Assembly: GCF_041435015.1 (NCBI RefSeq) | Contig: NZ_CP107989.1 | Location: 7,998,001-8,062,000 of the forward strand | Origin: Streptomyces canus | GTDB taxonomy: Bacteria; Actinomycetota; Actinomycetes; Streptomycetales; Streptomycetaceae | Direction of reading: 5' to 3' | DNA: 64,000 nt | Part shown: positions 42,237-50,831 of the stretch, piece by piece | Numbering within the stretch: the stretch's first letter is position 1 | Layout: every line of letters starts with the position of its first letter | Position numbers and translations under genes: made by a program | The notes under the pieces: generated by a model | What the model saw: only the letters and a program-made list of their open reading frames with translations | Databases searched by the model: none | What the model was told of the DNA's origin: nothing

Positions 42237-43054
42237 GACACCTCTCCCCGGCGCGAGTCGAGCATCGGCGAGTGATGGGCACGGCGGCGCAGCGCACGCC
42301 GGTTCGACCGCTCCCCGAGGATCACCTTGAGCACCCGGAAACCGTCCCGGACGGCCCGCAGATTGCTCGTGCCGTGGATGCGGAGGTACTCGTAGCTCGG
42401 TATCTCCTGCACCTTGAGCCCCGCCTTGACCACCCGGATGTTCATCAGGGTCTCCACCTCGAAGCCCGTGCAGTCGAGGTCGATCTTGTCGAGGCAGTGC
42501 CGCCAGAAGGCGTTGTACCCGTAGCAGAGATCCGTGTAGCGGGCGCCGAACTTGCGGTTGACGATGGTGCACAGCGCCCAGTTGCCGAGTTTGCGGATGA
42601 AGGTCATGTCGTCGGTGCCGCCGCCGTTGGCGAAGCGGGACCCCTTGGCGAAGTCCGCGCCCGAGACCAGGGCGGACACATAGGAGACGATCTCGTTGCC
42701 GTCGGCCGAGCCGTCCGCGTCGATCATGACGACGATGTCACCGGTGCAGGCCTCGAACCCGGTGATCAGCGCGTCCCCCTTGCCCTTGCCGTGCTGCTTC
42801 ACGACCTTCACCTCGGGCCAGAGCTCGAGGGCCACCGCGACGGTGTCGTCCGTGGAGTTGCCGTCCACCAGAACCACTTCGTGGATCCAGTCGGGCAGCG
42901 TCTTGAAGACGTACGGAAGGTTCTCCGCCTCGTTCATGGCGGGTATGACGACACTCACCGGTGGCGTGATGGCCAGGTGAGTGGAGATGGGCCGGTACTG
43001 GCTGGCTGTCGGCACATCCTGGCCCGCAGTCGCCGGGCGCAGAACTGAACTCAT
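42233..43054 (-). CDS. Family 2 glycosyltransferase (DPM1-like)
   Basis: 273 residues. VSVVIPAMNEAENLPYVFKTLPDWIHEVVLVDGNSTDDT and DIVVMIDADGSADGNEI (DxD) are typical of polyprenyl-phosphate sugar synthases and related GT2 enzymes; RFANGGGTDDMTFIRKLGNWAL and TDLCYGYNAFWR are strongly conserved in the actinobacterial branch. Probably primes the glycan or makes a polyprenyl-linked sugar. First gene of the contiguous minus-strand run; a hairpin at 43079-43102 lies just upstream. Confidence 0.88.
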   Translation of the reverse strand: MSSVLRPATAGQDVPTASQYRPISTHLAITPPVSVVIPAMNEAENLPYVFKTLPDWIHEVVLVDGNSTDDTVAVALELWPEVKVVKQHGKGKGDALITGFEACTGDIVVMIDADGSADGNEIVSYVSALVSGADFAKGSRFANGGGTDDMTFIRKLGNWALCTIVNRKFGARYTDLCYGYNAFWRHCLDKIDLDCTGFEVETLMNIRVVKAGLKVQEIPSYEYLRIHGTSNLRAVRDGFRVLKVILGERSNRRALRRRAHHSPMLDSRRGEVS

Positions 43055-43416
43055 GAGTCTGGTTCCCTCTCGTCCGGTGGACCGCCCGCCCCTGGGCGGT
43101 CCGGTTTGTTGCTCCGGTTCGAAAGGGGGGTTCTCACGCGCGGCATGCCGGAAGGAATCTCCGTACCTGCCGGGTGAGCTGGCAAAGCTGGCCGACCGCC
43201 GTCGTGCTGTGCTTGCTTCAAAGAAACGACAGCCGGTCGCGCGGCACGACTCGGTGACAAGTGCGGTCACCGAGCACGGCACCCCCCTACCGCGCCCCGC
43301 GCCCCCGTCGCGGTCCTTGAGCCCTCCCCTAGAGCCGCTCGATGACGGGACGGTGCGGGTGTGATGTATGACGGTATTGACGATTGAACCCGTATGGCAA
43401 GACCTGGAACGAGGCC
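43055..43416. other. 362-bp intergenic region with two inverted repeats
   Basis: No gene seen. It contains a perfect 9-bp hairpin (43079-43102; GGACCGCCC / GGGCGGTCC) that could end transcription from the upstream acyltransferase gene, and a perfect 9-bp palindrome with a 7-base spacer (43250-43274; CTCGGTGAC / GTCACCGAG) that could be an operator for the glycosyltransferase operon. Confidence 0.5.
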
Positions 43417-44538
43417 TCACGTTTTTGTTGGTTTGACCGTTACAGTCGCGCCAGAGCGGATCTTTCCCATTTTCTTCAGCAGCCTGTCGGCGGGTTCGAA
43501 CAGCTCCGGCCGCACCACCACGGCGTTGCGCAGTGCCCGCGCCGGAGCCCGGCGGACGCGGTGTCCGACCGCGACCGGGTGCCGACGGGTCACCCACCCC
43601 TCCGACACGGTCAGTTCCCGTGTCTTCAGGGAGTCCTTGTACTCCTTCTGACCCCGGCCCAGATCGAGGTACGCGACGCCGTCGGCGGCGGCCGCCTCGG
43701 CCATGCGCAGATGCAGGATCAGGCCCGGCGAGTACTTCGCGTAGTGCGGGTCGTACGCCGGGAACCAGCACGCGAGGACGCGCTCGGTGCGCAGCCCGAA
43801 GTGGGCGGCGACCGGCTTCCCGTCGGCGTACAGCACCGACAGGATCCCCGCGAACGGATCGGACCGGGTGTGGAACAACTGCTCCACCAGCCGGGCGATC
43901 CACTCATGCGCGAAGCGGTCGCTGCGGCCGGTCCTGCGGTACTGGGCGGACTTCCAGCCCATCAGGACGCGCAGGGCGGCCGGGTCGCGTTCGTCGTGGA
44001 CGTAGCGCAGCTCGGTCGCCGTGCGGGCCAGCCGGCGTTCCTTGGCGAGTGTGGTGCGGGTGAACTTCGGTGAGCGTTCCCGCAGACCGGCCAGATACGT
44101 CTCGTACCCCTGGTCGACGTCCATGACCGGAGAGGGGAACCTGCCGGAGCCTTCCGCCTCGAACGGCCCCTGGCCCTCCACCAGATGGTCGAACTCCCAG
44201 ACGGCGAGCCCGCAGGCGCGCAGTAGCTCCCGGGCGTCCCAGGTGAATCCGGGCCGGTGCACCAGTCCCTGGGCGTCCGAGATGCCGAGGCCGACGGCCC
44301 GGCCGACACCGGCGGCGGTTCTCCGGAACGGGAAGAACGCGGCGGGCTCGCCCTGCTCCCGTACGACGGCGATCCGCACGCCCCGCCTGCACCGGCCCAC
44401 CGCGAGCGCGAACTCGGGGGACAGGAACGGGTTCGCGAGCTCTGGCGAGCCCTGCAGATGGGCCTTGGACTGCATGGCGCTCCATGCCGCCCGGTCGGCG
44501 GCACTCAGCTCGCCGGGGCGGTACACGCTGATGTCCAC
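43417..44538 (-). CDS. CelD/BcsL-type GNAT acyltransferase
   Basis: 373 residues. Tandem GNAT-like (FemAB-like) fold with the CelD/BcsL signature: RERSPKFTRTTLAKERRLAR, a central DPAALRVLMGWKSAQYRRTGRSDRF, and a C-terminal VAAHFGLRTERVLACWFPAYDPHYAKYSPGLILHLRMAEAAAADGVAYLDLGRGQKEYKDSL. Members accompany cellulose, xanthan-like and other exopolysaccharide loci and are thought to acylate sugar units. Precedes a small membrane protein gene by one base on the same strand and fits the polysaccharide theme of 35-45 kb. Confidence 0.83.
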   Translation of the reverse strand: MDISVYRPGELSAADRAAWSAMQSKAHLQGSPELANPFLSPEFALAVGRCRRGVRIAVVREQGEPAAFFPFRRTAAGVGRAVGLGISDAQGLVHRPGFTWDARELLRACGLAVWEFDHLVEGQGPFEAEGSGRFPSPVMDVDQGYETYLAGLRERSPKFTRTTLAKERRLARTATELRYVHDERDPAALRVLMGWKSAQYRRTGRSDRFAHEWIARLVEQLFHTRSDPFAGILSVLYADGKPVAAHFGLRTERVLACWFPAYDPHYAKYSPGLILHLRMAEAAAADGVAYLDLGRGQKEYKDSLKTRELTVSEGWVTRRHPVAVGHRVRRAPARALRNAVVVRPELFEPADRLLKKMGKIRSGATVTVKPTKT

Positions 44539-44539
44539 G

Positions 44540-44935
44540 TCAGGCGTCCTGGCCCTTCACCGTACGGCGCCGCCGCATCAGCACCAGCAGCAGGATGAGG
44601 GCACTGATCACGGCCATCGCCATGACGCCGCCGCGCGCCGACCAGCGGTGCGTGGCCAGCATGCCCTGGGCCACCAGCATGTTGAGGACGACCGAGCCGG
44701 CCAGTGAGGTCAGCACCCGGGCGAACGGATCGAAGCCGCGCAGTGCGGCGGCGATGCCGGCGGCGGGTGCCGCGAGCAGGAAGAAGAGCGTGAGTGGGGC
44801 GCGCAGTGGTGAGTCGGAGCCGGTGAACGCGAGCAGCGCGCCGAATCCCCCCACGGCGGTCGCGGCGCCCGCGAGCAACGGCGTCAGGTCTCTCCCCGAC
44901 GCCTTCGAGGATGTTCCGATACGTGTCGTCTGCAT
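44540..44935 (-). CDS. Small four-helix membrane protein, unknown
   Basis: 131 residues with four predicted membrane helices (LLAGAATAVGGFGALLAF, LTLFFLLAAPAAGIAAAL, VLTSLAGSVVLNMLVAQGML, GVMAMAVISALILLLVLM) and a basic C-terminus RRRRTVKG. The gene directly precedes the CelD-like acyltransferase (1-base gap) and likely belongs to the same unit. I recognise no named domain; an accessory role in envelope polysaccharide assembly is inference. Confidence 0.7.
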   Translation of the reverse strand: MQTTRIGTSSKASGRDLTPLLAGAATAVGGFGALLAFTGSDSPLRAPLTLFFLLAAPAAGIAAALRGFDPFARVLTSLAGSVVLNMLVAQGMLATHRWSARGGVMAMAVISALILLLVLMRRRRTVKGQDA

Positions 44936-45121
44936 GGGCGACCTTTCCCCCCAGAAAGCGCCGGATGCCGGGCTTCAATGTCGCGCAGTGCCTGGGGGAG
45001 CGTCAAGAGCGCGCAGCGGCACGGTCCATGGCGTCGGCACCGATTTTGGCATGGACACTTCCCGTTGCTGCGTGTCGTTGCTACGACGGATACGGCAGAG
45101 ATCCTGCTAAAGGGAGGTTCC

Positions 45122-45916
45122 ATGAGACGTTCCCGATTTGCCGCGTACGTCGGCTCGCTCCTCCTCGCCCTCGCCGCAGTCCTCACCGGGACAGGCACCG
45201 CCCACGCCGCCGAGGGCCCCTATGTGGCCCTGGGAGACTCCTATTCCTCGGGTGTCGGCGCAGGCAGCTACATCAGTTCGAGCGGCGACTGCAAGCGCAG
45301 CACGAAGGCCTACCCCTACCTCTGGGCGGCCGCCCATTCACCCTCGTCGTTCGCGTTCGCCGCGTGCTCGGGCGCCCGTACGGGTGATGTTCTGGCGAAC
45401 CAGCTGACCCCGCTCAGCTCCGCCACCGCACTCGTCTCCATCAGCATCGGAGGCAACGACGCCGGTTTCGCCGACGTCATGACGACCTGTGTGCTCCAGT
45501 CCGACAGCTCCTGCCTCTCCCGGATCAACACCGCGAAGGCGTACGTCGACTCGACGCTCCCGGGCCAACTGGACAACGTCTACTCGCAGATCAGCGGCAG
45601 GGCCCCCAACGCTCACGTGGTCGTCCTCGGCTACCCCCGCTTCTACCAGCTCGGCGCCACCTGCCTCGGCCTCTCCGACACCAAGCGGAAGGCGATCAAC
45701 GACGCCGCCGACTACCTCGACACCGCGATCGCCAAGCGGGCCGCGAACCACGGCTTCGCCTGGGGAGACGTCCGCCCCACCTTCACCGGCCACGAACTCT
45801 GCTCCGGTAGCGCCTGGCTGCACAGCCTCAACCTGCTCAACATCGGCGAGTCCTACCACCCGACGGCGGCCGGCCAGTCCGGCGGCTATCTCCCGGTCCT
45901 GAACAGCGCGGCCTGA
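45122..45916 (+). CDS. Secreted SGNH/GDSL-family lipase
   Basis: 264 residues with AAAGGGAGG before the ATG and a signal peptide ending AHAAEG. SGNH blocks: VALGDSYSSGVGAG (block I, nucleophile Ser), CSGARTGDV (II, Gly), VSISIGGNDAGFADV (III, Asn), YHPTAAGQSGGY (V, His, with Asp replaced by Glu/Ser context GESYHPT). Six Cys suggest three disulfides as in Streptomyces rimosus lipase. Strong similarity in layout to the characterised Streptomyces extracellular lipase/esterase (from memory SCO1725). Acts outside the cell on lipids or esters. Confidence 0.92.
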   Translation: MRRSRFAAYVGSLLLALAAVLTGTGTAHAAEGPYVALGDSYSSGVGAGSYISSSGDCKRSTKAYPYLWAAAHSPSSFAFAACSGARTGDVLANQLTPLSSATALVSISIGGNDAGFADVMTTCVLQSDSSCLSRINTAKAYVDSTLPGQLDNVYSQISGRAPNAHVVVLGYPRFYQLGATCLGLSDTKRKAINDAADYLDTAIAKRAANHGFAWGDVRPTFTGHELCSGSAWLHSLNLLNIGESYHPTAAGQSGGYLPVLNSAA

Positions 45917-45923
45917 TCACCCT

Positions 45924-47501
45924 TCACGGGGACGCAGTGGGGGAGGCCTCGCCGGTGTCGGTCGGGGTCTCCGCCACGCACGTCAGCGCGAAGGGGACCG
46001 AGTTGGACGTCTTCTCGACGGGGTCGCGGACCTCCACGCTGATGGTGTCCTCGAACGTCCCGCTGTTGTCCTGGGTGGTGATGAACCGTCTGTCCTGCTG
46101 AGTCTTTCCGCCACCGGCCGGGAACGTGAGCGTCTTCCAGCTGCCGTTCACCGAGCCGTTCTTCGACACCCAGCGGTAGGTCACCGTCGCCGGGAGCCGC
46201 CCGACCTCCAGCGTGACCGTGAAGGTGGGGGCCGCCGATCTGTCCGGCGGGCAGCTGCCCGTGTAGTCGGTGTTCGAGCCCGCCAGCGAGACGTCCACCG
46301 ACTGCGGCGGGGGCGCGCTCGTGGTGCTCTTGCTCGGACTCGGCGAGGGGGAGTCGCTGGGCTCGTCCGTCTTGGTCTGCGCGGGTGAACTCACCGCCGG
46401 GGTGGTGTCCTTGGCGGTCTCCCCGCCCTTGTCGCCGTTGTCATGGTTCAGCAGCGCGTACGTCAGCCCCGCGATCGCCAGCGCGAGGGCCAGCACGCCC
46501 GCGACCAGGACGACGGTCGCGCGACGGTTGCGCTCCGGGGGCCCGGAGGCCGCGACGGGGGTGGAGGTGGGAGTGGGCGCCGGCCGGTACGGGGCCGTCG
46601 GCGGCTCCTGCGGGAAGGGCGCCGCCATGGTCGGGGCGTAAGGGCCCGCCTGCACGGCATCCGCCCGGGGCGTGCCTCCCGCCCCGATGATCCGCAGCTC
46701 CTGCTCGGCCCGGTCGGCCGGCAGCCGCTGCGCGGGATCCTTGCGCAGCAGCCCCTCGATCACCGGCGTGAGCGGGCCGGCCCGGTACGGCGGCGGCAGC
46801 TCCTCGTCCACGATCGCGCGCAGGGTGCTGAGCGGGGTGTTCTGCCGGAAGGGGGAGTTGCCCTCCACGGCGGCGTACAGCAGCACGCCCAGCGACCACA
46901 GGTCGGACTCCGGGCCCGGTGTGCGGCCCAGCGCCCGCTCCGGGGCGAGGAACTCGGGCGAGCCGATGACCTCGCCGGTCATCGTCAGTGCCGAACTGCC
47001 CTCGACCTGGGCGATGCCGAAGTCGGTGAGCACCACGCGGCCGTCGTTCGACAGCAGCACGTTGGCGGGCTTCACGTCCCGGTGCAGGACCCCGGCCTCG
47101 TGCGCGGCCCGCAGCGCGGAGAGCACCTCGGCGCCGATGTGCGCCGTCCGCTGCGGGCTGAGGGGGCCCTCCGCGTCCAGGAGCTCGGCGAGCGAGATGC
47201 CGCGCACCAGCTCCATGACGATCCACGGGCGGCCGTCCTGGGTGGCCACGTCGTACACCGTCACCACGTTGCGGTTGGCGACCCGCGCCGCCGCCCACGC
47301 CTCGCGCTCGAGGCGGGCGTACAGCCGCTCGACCTCGGACGTCGCCAGTCCGTGCGGCGCGCGCACCTCCTTGACCGCGACCTCGCGGTGCAGCACCTCG
47401 TCACGGGCGCGCCACACGGTTCCCATGCCGCCCTCGCCGAGCGGGGACAGGAGTCGGTAGCGGCCCGCGATCAGTCGTTCACTGCCCGGTTCTTCGGACA
47501 C
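45924..47501 (-). CDS. Transmembrane Ser/Thr protein kinase (PknB-like)
   Basis: 525 residues; I start at the GTG at 47501 (GGGGGA upstream), with an in-frame ATG at 47537 as alternative. Kinase domain residues 10-270: glycine loop LGEGGMGTVW, VAVKEV (Lys), catalytic loop VLHRDVKPANVLL, DFGIAQ, SPEFLAPERALG. A Pro/Thr/Ala linker, one membrane helix (ATVVLVAGVLALALAIAGLTYAL) and an extracellular Ser/Pro/Thr-rich stalk lead into a beta-rich domain (VDVSLAGSNTDYTGSCPPDRSAAPTFTV...) with two Cys that is not a PASTA repeat. An external ligand sensor is likely. Converges on the lipase gene with a 7-bp gap. Confidence 0.92.
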   Translation of the reverse strand: MSEEPGSERLIAGRYRLLSPLGEGGMGTVWRARDEVLHREVAVKEVRAPHGLATSEVERLYARLEREAWAAARVANRNVVTVYDVATQDGRPWIVMELVRGISLAELLDAEGPLSPQRTAHIGAEVLSALRAAHEAGVLHRDVKPANVLLSNDGRVVLTDFGIAQVEGSSALTMTGEVIGSPEFLAPERALGRTPGPESDLWSLGVLLYAAVEGNSPFRQNTPLSTLRAIVDEELPPPYRAGPLTPVIEGLLRKDPAQRLPADRAEQELRIIGAGGTPRADAVQAGPYAPTMAAPFPQEPPTAPYRPAPTPTSTPVAASGPPERNRRATVVLVAGVLALALAIAGLTYALLNHDNGDKGGETAKDTTPAVSSPAQTKTDEPSDSPSPSPSKSTTSAPPPQSVDVSLAGSNTDYTGSCPPDRSAAPTFTVTLEVGRLPATVTYRWVSKNGSVNGSWKTLTFPAGGGKTQQDRRFITTQDNSGTFEDTISVEVRDPVEKTSNSVPFALTCVAETPTDTGEASPTASP

Positions 47502-47576
47502 GGGCGTCCCCCATTCGCATCCGGGCGAAATCTCCACTCCGCGTGATGTTGCACGTGAATTCTGTACAAAAGTAGC

Positions 47577-49262
47577 TCAGCCGAGTGCGGATGCCGCCCC
47601 CTTGAGCACCAATCCTGCCCCGAGAGCCACCACGACGAACGCCGACATCAGGGGCGCGGTCCTGCGCACCAGGGCGGTCATCGGGCTGGCGGCCAGGCGG
47701 GGGCGCCTGTCCAGCAGCCGTGTGACTCCACTGCCCAGCCTGACGACGGCGAATCCGGCCGCGGTCAGGGTCAGGGCCAGTCCGACGCCGTACGCCACGA
47801 CCAGCAGCAGACCGAACCAGGCCTGACCGAGCGCGGCGGCACCGACGAGCACGACGACGGCGGAGGGGCTGGGCACGAGACCACCGGCGAAGCCGAGGAG
47901 GATCGTGCCGCGGAGGGTGGGGGCGACGGCGTGGGTGTGGGTGAAGCCGCCGTGCGTGTGTTCGACGGTGGAGGGATGGGGGTGCGGGTGGTCATGGTCG
48001 TGGGTGTGGCCGTGCGGGTGGTCATGGTCATGGTCGTGCGTGTGCCCGTGCCCGTGCGGGTGGTCGTGGGTGGGGGCGGGGGCGTGTGCGTGCGTCCGGG
48101 TCTCGGCCCCTGCCGTCGCCGGAACGGTCTCCGTGTGGGCGGCGACCAGGACCAGGGAGCGCTCCTCGGGCTCCCCGGCGTCGTGCGGGTGGGCGTGGTC
48201 ATGCGTGGGCCCGTGCCCGTGCGGGTGAGGGCGGGTGCGCAGGGCCCGGCGCAGGAGGGTGACGCCCGCCGCGGTCACCAGCACCCCGCTCGCGATGCCC
48301 AGCCAGGCGATCACCGACGGGGCCGCCGCCGAGCCGGCCGTGACGAGGAGGCCCAGCGCGACCACGCCCAGGGTGTGGGTGACGGTCACGGAGGCGGCCA
48401 GCGGCAGGACGTCCTTCATCCGGGCCTTGCCGCCGCGAGCCGCCGCCACCGCGGCCATCAGGGTCTTGCCGTGCCCCGGGGCCAGCGCGTGCATCGCGCC
48501 CAGGACGACCGCGATGAGCAGGGCGAGCGCCGCGAAGCCGACGGTGAGGTCGTGCCGGGCGACCAGGGAGTCCAGGGCGCGGGTCCAGCGGTCGGCGCCG
48601 CGAGGCAGCACGGAGGCGGCGGGGGCGTCCGACTGCTCTTCGGCGAGGGCGGGACCGCCGGGCCGCACGCGCAGCGAGGCGGTCACGGTGTCGGCGGGGG
48701 AGGAGAGCAACTCCTGCGGGTAGGTGGTCAGTTCGTCCGAGACCGACTTCGTGGGCACGTCCGACCTCGTGAGCGTCGTCCGGTCGCCGCGCGCGGTGAT
48801 CTCGCGCCAGCCGGGCCCCGAGTCGGTGCCCGCGCTGTGGAAGCCGAGGGCGACGGTGGCGTCCTCGGGCAGCGGGGCGGTCAGCCGGCACTCCACGCGG
48901 AGGGTGTCGAGCCCGGCCTGACCGGGACGCACCCGCGCGTGGCCGGCCCGCACGGTCAGGGCGACCGTACGGCCGTCGACGGTGACCTTGCTGCCCTCCG
49001 CCGCCTTTCGGCAGCGCTGAGCGGCCCACTCGGTCATGCCGAGCTTCTCGATGTCCGGCTTGGCCTGGGTGGCCGGGATCTCGGCGAGGTCCTCGACGTG
49101 GTCGACGCGGAGTGCGCCGGGGGCGGCGACGAGACCGTCGTACCGATTGACGGTGAAGTTGCCGAGGGGGTGGGCGCTCGCGCTGCTGGAAGGGAGCAGC
49201 GCGAGCGCACAAGCCGCCGTCAGGACGGCCGTGACGGACGCGAACAGACGGCGGGGCCTCAC
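47577..49262 (-). CDS. NicO-type nickel/cobalt transporter with histidine-rich loop
   Basis: 561 residues from a GTG that overlaps the upstream stop (GTGA). A signal peptide (VTAVLTAACALALLPSSSASA) precedes a 260-residue extracellular domain, then six membrane helices in two halves (GAMHALAPGHGKTLMAAVAAA, with the family HxxxPGH motif, and LGFAGGLVPSPSAVVVLVGAAALG). Between the halves is a loop of over 100 residues packed with His-Asp/His-Gly pairs (HPHGHGPTHDHAHPHD and similar), a likely metal reservoir or sensor. It resembles NicO/RcnA proteins that move nickel or cobalt. Third gene after DUF4331 and TPR genes. Confidence 0.85.
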   Translation of the reverse strand: MRPRRLFASVTAVLTAACALALLPSSSASAHPLGNFTVNRYDGLVAAPGALRVDHVEDLAEIPATQAKPDIEKLGMTEWAAQRCRKAAEGSKVTVDGRTVALTVRAGHARVRPGQAGLDTLRVECRLTAPLPEDATVALGFHSAGTDSGPGWREITARGDRTTLTRSDVPTKSVSDELTTYPQELLSSPADTVTASLRVRPGGPALAEEQSDAPAASVLPRGADRWTRALDSLVARHDLTVGFAALALLIAVVLGAMHALAPGHGKTLMAAVAAARGGKARMKDVLPLAASVTVTHTLGVVALGLLVTAGSAAAPSVIAWLGIASGVLVTAAGVTLLRRALRTRPHPHGHGPTHDHAHPHDAGEPEERSLVLVAAHTETVPATAGAETRTHAHAPAPTHDHPHGHGHTHDHDHDHPHGHTHDHDHPHPHPSTVEHTHGGFTHTHAVAPTLRGTILLGFAGGLVPSPSAVVVLVGAAALGQAWFGLLLVVAYGVGLALTLTAAGFAVVRLGSGVTRLLDRRPRLAASPMTALVRRTAPLMSAFVVVALGAGLVLKGAASALG

Positions 49263-50716
49263 TTGGACGCCTCCTTGAGAGCCTTGCGGGCCTCGCGGGC
49301 GCCGAGGGGGGAGAAACCGGGGTTGAGTTTCAGGGCGGAGCCGAGATGACTCCGGCCTTCCTTCCGGTCGCCCGCGGCGAGTTCGATGATCCCGCGGTGG
49401 TAGAGGAAGGAGGCGTTGCGGTAGCCGGTGGCGGTGGCCTGGCGGGCGTACGGCAGGGCCTCCTTGTCGCGCCCGTTCACGTGCAGGGCCCAGGCGAGGG
49501 CGTCCGCGGTGTGCACGGTGTGCCGGCGCGCCCACTCGGCGCGGGCGGCGCGCAGGGCGGACGCCTTGTCGCCGTGGTCGGCGGCGGCGAGCGCGGTGTC
49601 GAGATCGGCGTTGACGCCGTTGGCCCGGGCGAGGGCCGTCCAGGCGTCCACGAGCGCGTACTGGTCCTTGGCCTTCGCCTCGTCACCGTCGGCGCCCCGG
49701 TCCTCGTACAGCTCTCCGAGCCCGACGAGAGGCCCGGGCAGCGGATACCGGGCCACGACGGCCTCCATACCCTTGATCGCGGCGGCGCGGTCCCCGTTCG
49801 CGGCCTGGGCACGGGCCCGGCCCTCCAGTGCGGGAAGGTAGGCGTCGTCGGCGGCGAGGGCGCGGGCGTAGTCGGTGAGGGCCGTGTCGTAGTCGCCCTG
49901 GTTCCAGGCGAGCTGGCCCAGCGCGGTGGCCACGTAGGCGATGTCTCCCGGAGTGGTCGCGGTGGACAGGGCCTGTTCCAGGACCGTGCGGGCGGTACGG
50001 ACGTCGCCGCGGAGCTCGTGGACGTACGCGTAGCGGGTGAACACCGGGATGCCGGGCCGTCGTTCGTCCGCGAGGTCGGCGGCCTTCGAGGCCTCGTCGT
50101 AGCGGCCGAGTTCGACGAGGGCGTCGATCCGGGAGGACAGGGCGCGCTCGCTGTAGGGGTTCTGCTTCAGCACCCGGTCGGCGTAGGCCAGGGCATCCTT
50201 GAAGTCGTGCCGCGCGGCGGCGAGTGCGGCGAGGCCGGCGAGCCCCTGCTCGTTGTCGGCCTTCAGCTCCAGCGACTTCTTGAGCGCCTGCTGGGCCTGC
50301 GGATACCGGGAGGGATCACCCTTGGTCCGCGCCTGCTCGACGTAGGCGAGTCCGAGGGTGGCCCAGCTGCCGAAGTCCTTGGGCTGACCGCGCAGATGGG
50401 CCTGGAGGGCCCTGATGCCCGCGTCGAGGTCCCCACTGGCCATGAGCCCGGGCGAGACCGCCGACGACGACGAACTGGCCACCGTGGCGGTGCCACCGTC
50501 CCGCAGCGCTCCGATGGCGATCGACCCACCGGTCAGCGCGACGGCCAACAGAGCCGCGCACCCGGCGAGTTGAGCGGCCCGCCAGCGCCGCCCGGCCTCC
50601 GAGACCCGCCGTACGGCGGTGACCTTCTCCTCGGCGCCCTGAGCAGAGGGCTCCGCGGTCTCCGACGATCCGTCGTGCTCGTTCTCGGGTGCGCTGTCGG
50701 TCGTAGACCCGGACAT
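49259..50716 (-). CDS. Membrane-anchored TPR-repeat protein
   Basis: 485 residues with an AGGAGAGG ribosome site. A cytoplasmic head of about 45 residues, one membrane helix (LAGCAALLAVALTGGSIAIGAL), then at least eight tetratricopeptide-like helices pairs (SWATLGLAYVEQARTKGD, ALAYADRVLKQNPYSERAL, AYVATALGQLAWNQGDYDTALTDYARALAADD, SFLYHRGIIELAAGDRKEGRSHLGSALKLNPG). Such scaffolds assemble protein complexes, here outside the membrane. Translationally coupled to the NicO transporter and 115 bp downstream of the DUF4331 gene, so it may tie the two together. Confidence 0.85.
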   Translation of the reverse strand: MSGSTTDSAPENEHDGSSETAEPSAQGAEEKVTAVRRVSEAGRRWRAAQLAGCAALLAVALTGGSIAIGALRDGGTATVASSSSSAVSPGLMASGDLDAGIRALQAHLRGQPKDFGSWATLGLAYVEQARTKGDPSRYPQAQQALKKSLELKADNEQGLAGLAALAAARHDFKDALAYADRVLKQNPYSERALSSRIDALVELGRYDEASKAADLADERRPGIPVFTRYAYVHELRGDVRTARTVLEQALSTATTPGDIAYVATALGQLAWNQGDYDTALTDYARALAADDAYLPALEGRARAQAANGDRAAAIKGMEAVVARYPLPGPLVGLGELYEDRGADGDEAKAKDQYALVDAWTALARANGVNADLDTALAAADHGDKASALRAARAEWARRHTVHTADALAWALHVNGRDKEALPYARQATATGYRNASFLYHRGIIELAAGDRKEGRSHLGSALKLNPGFSPLGAREARKALKEASK

Positions 50717-50831
50717 GCCCTCTCCTGATTGGCTCGTGATCGTGTGGTGCGGCGCGGCCCGCACCGTGGGGGATGAGTGATGTGCGGGCCGCGCCAGTGA
50801 AGGGGGGACTTGCAGGTTCCTCAGGCGGCGC

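Noticed and set aside
47905..48228. Cys/Trp-rich plus-strand ORF opposite the His-rich loop
   Set aside because: It is only the complement of His/Asp/Gly codons of the NicO transporter loop.
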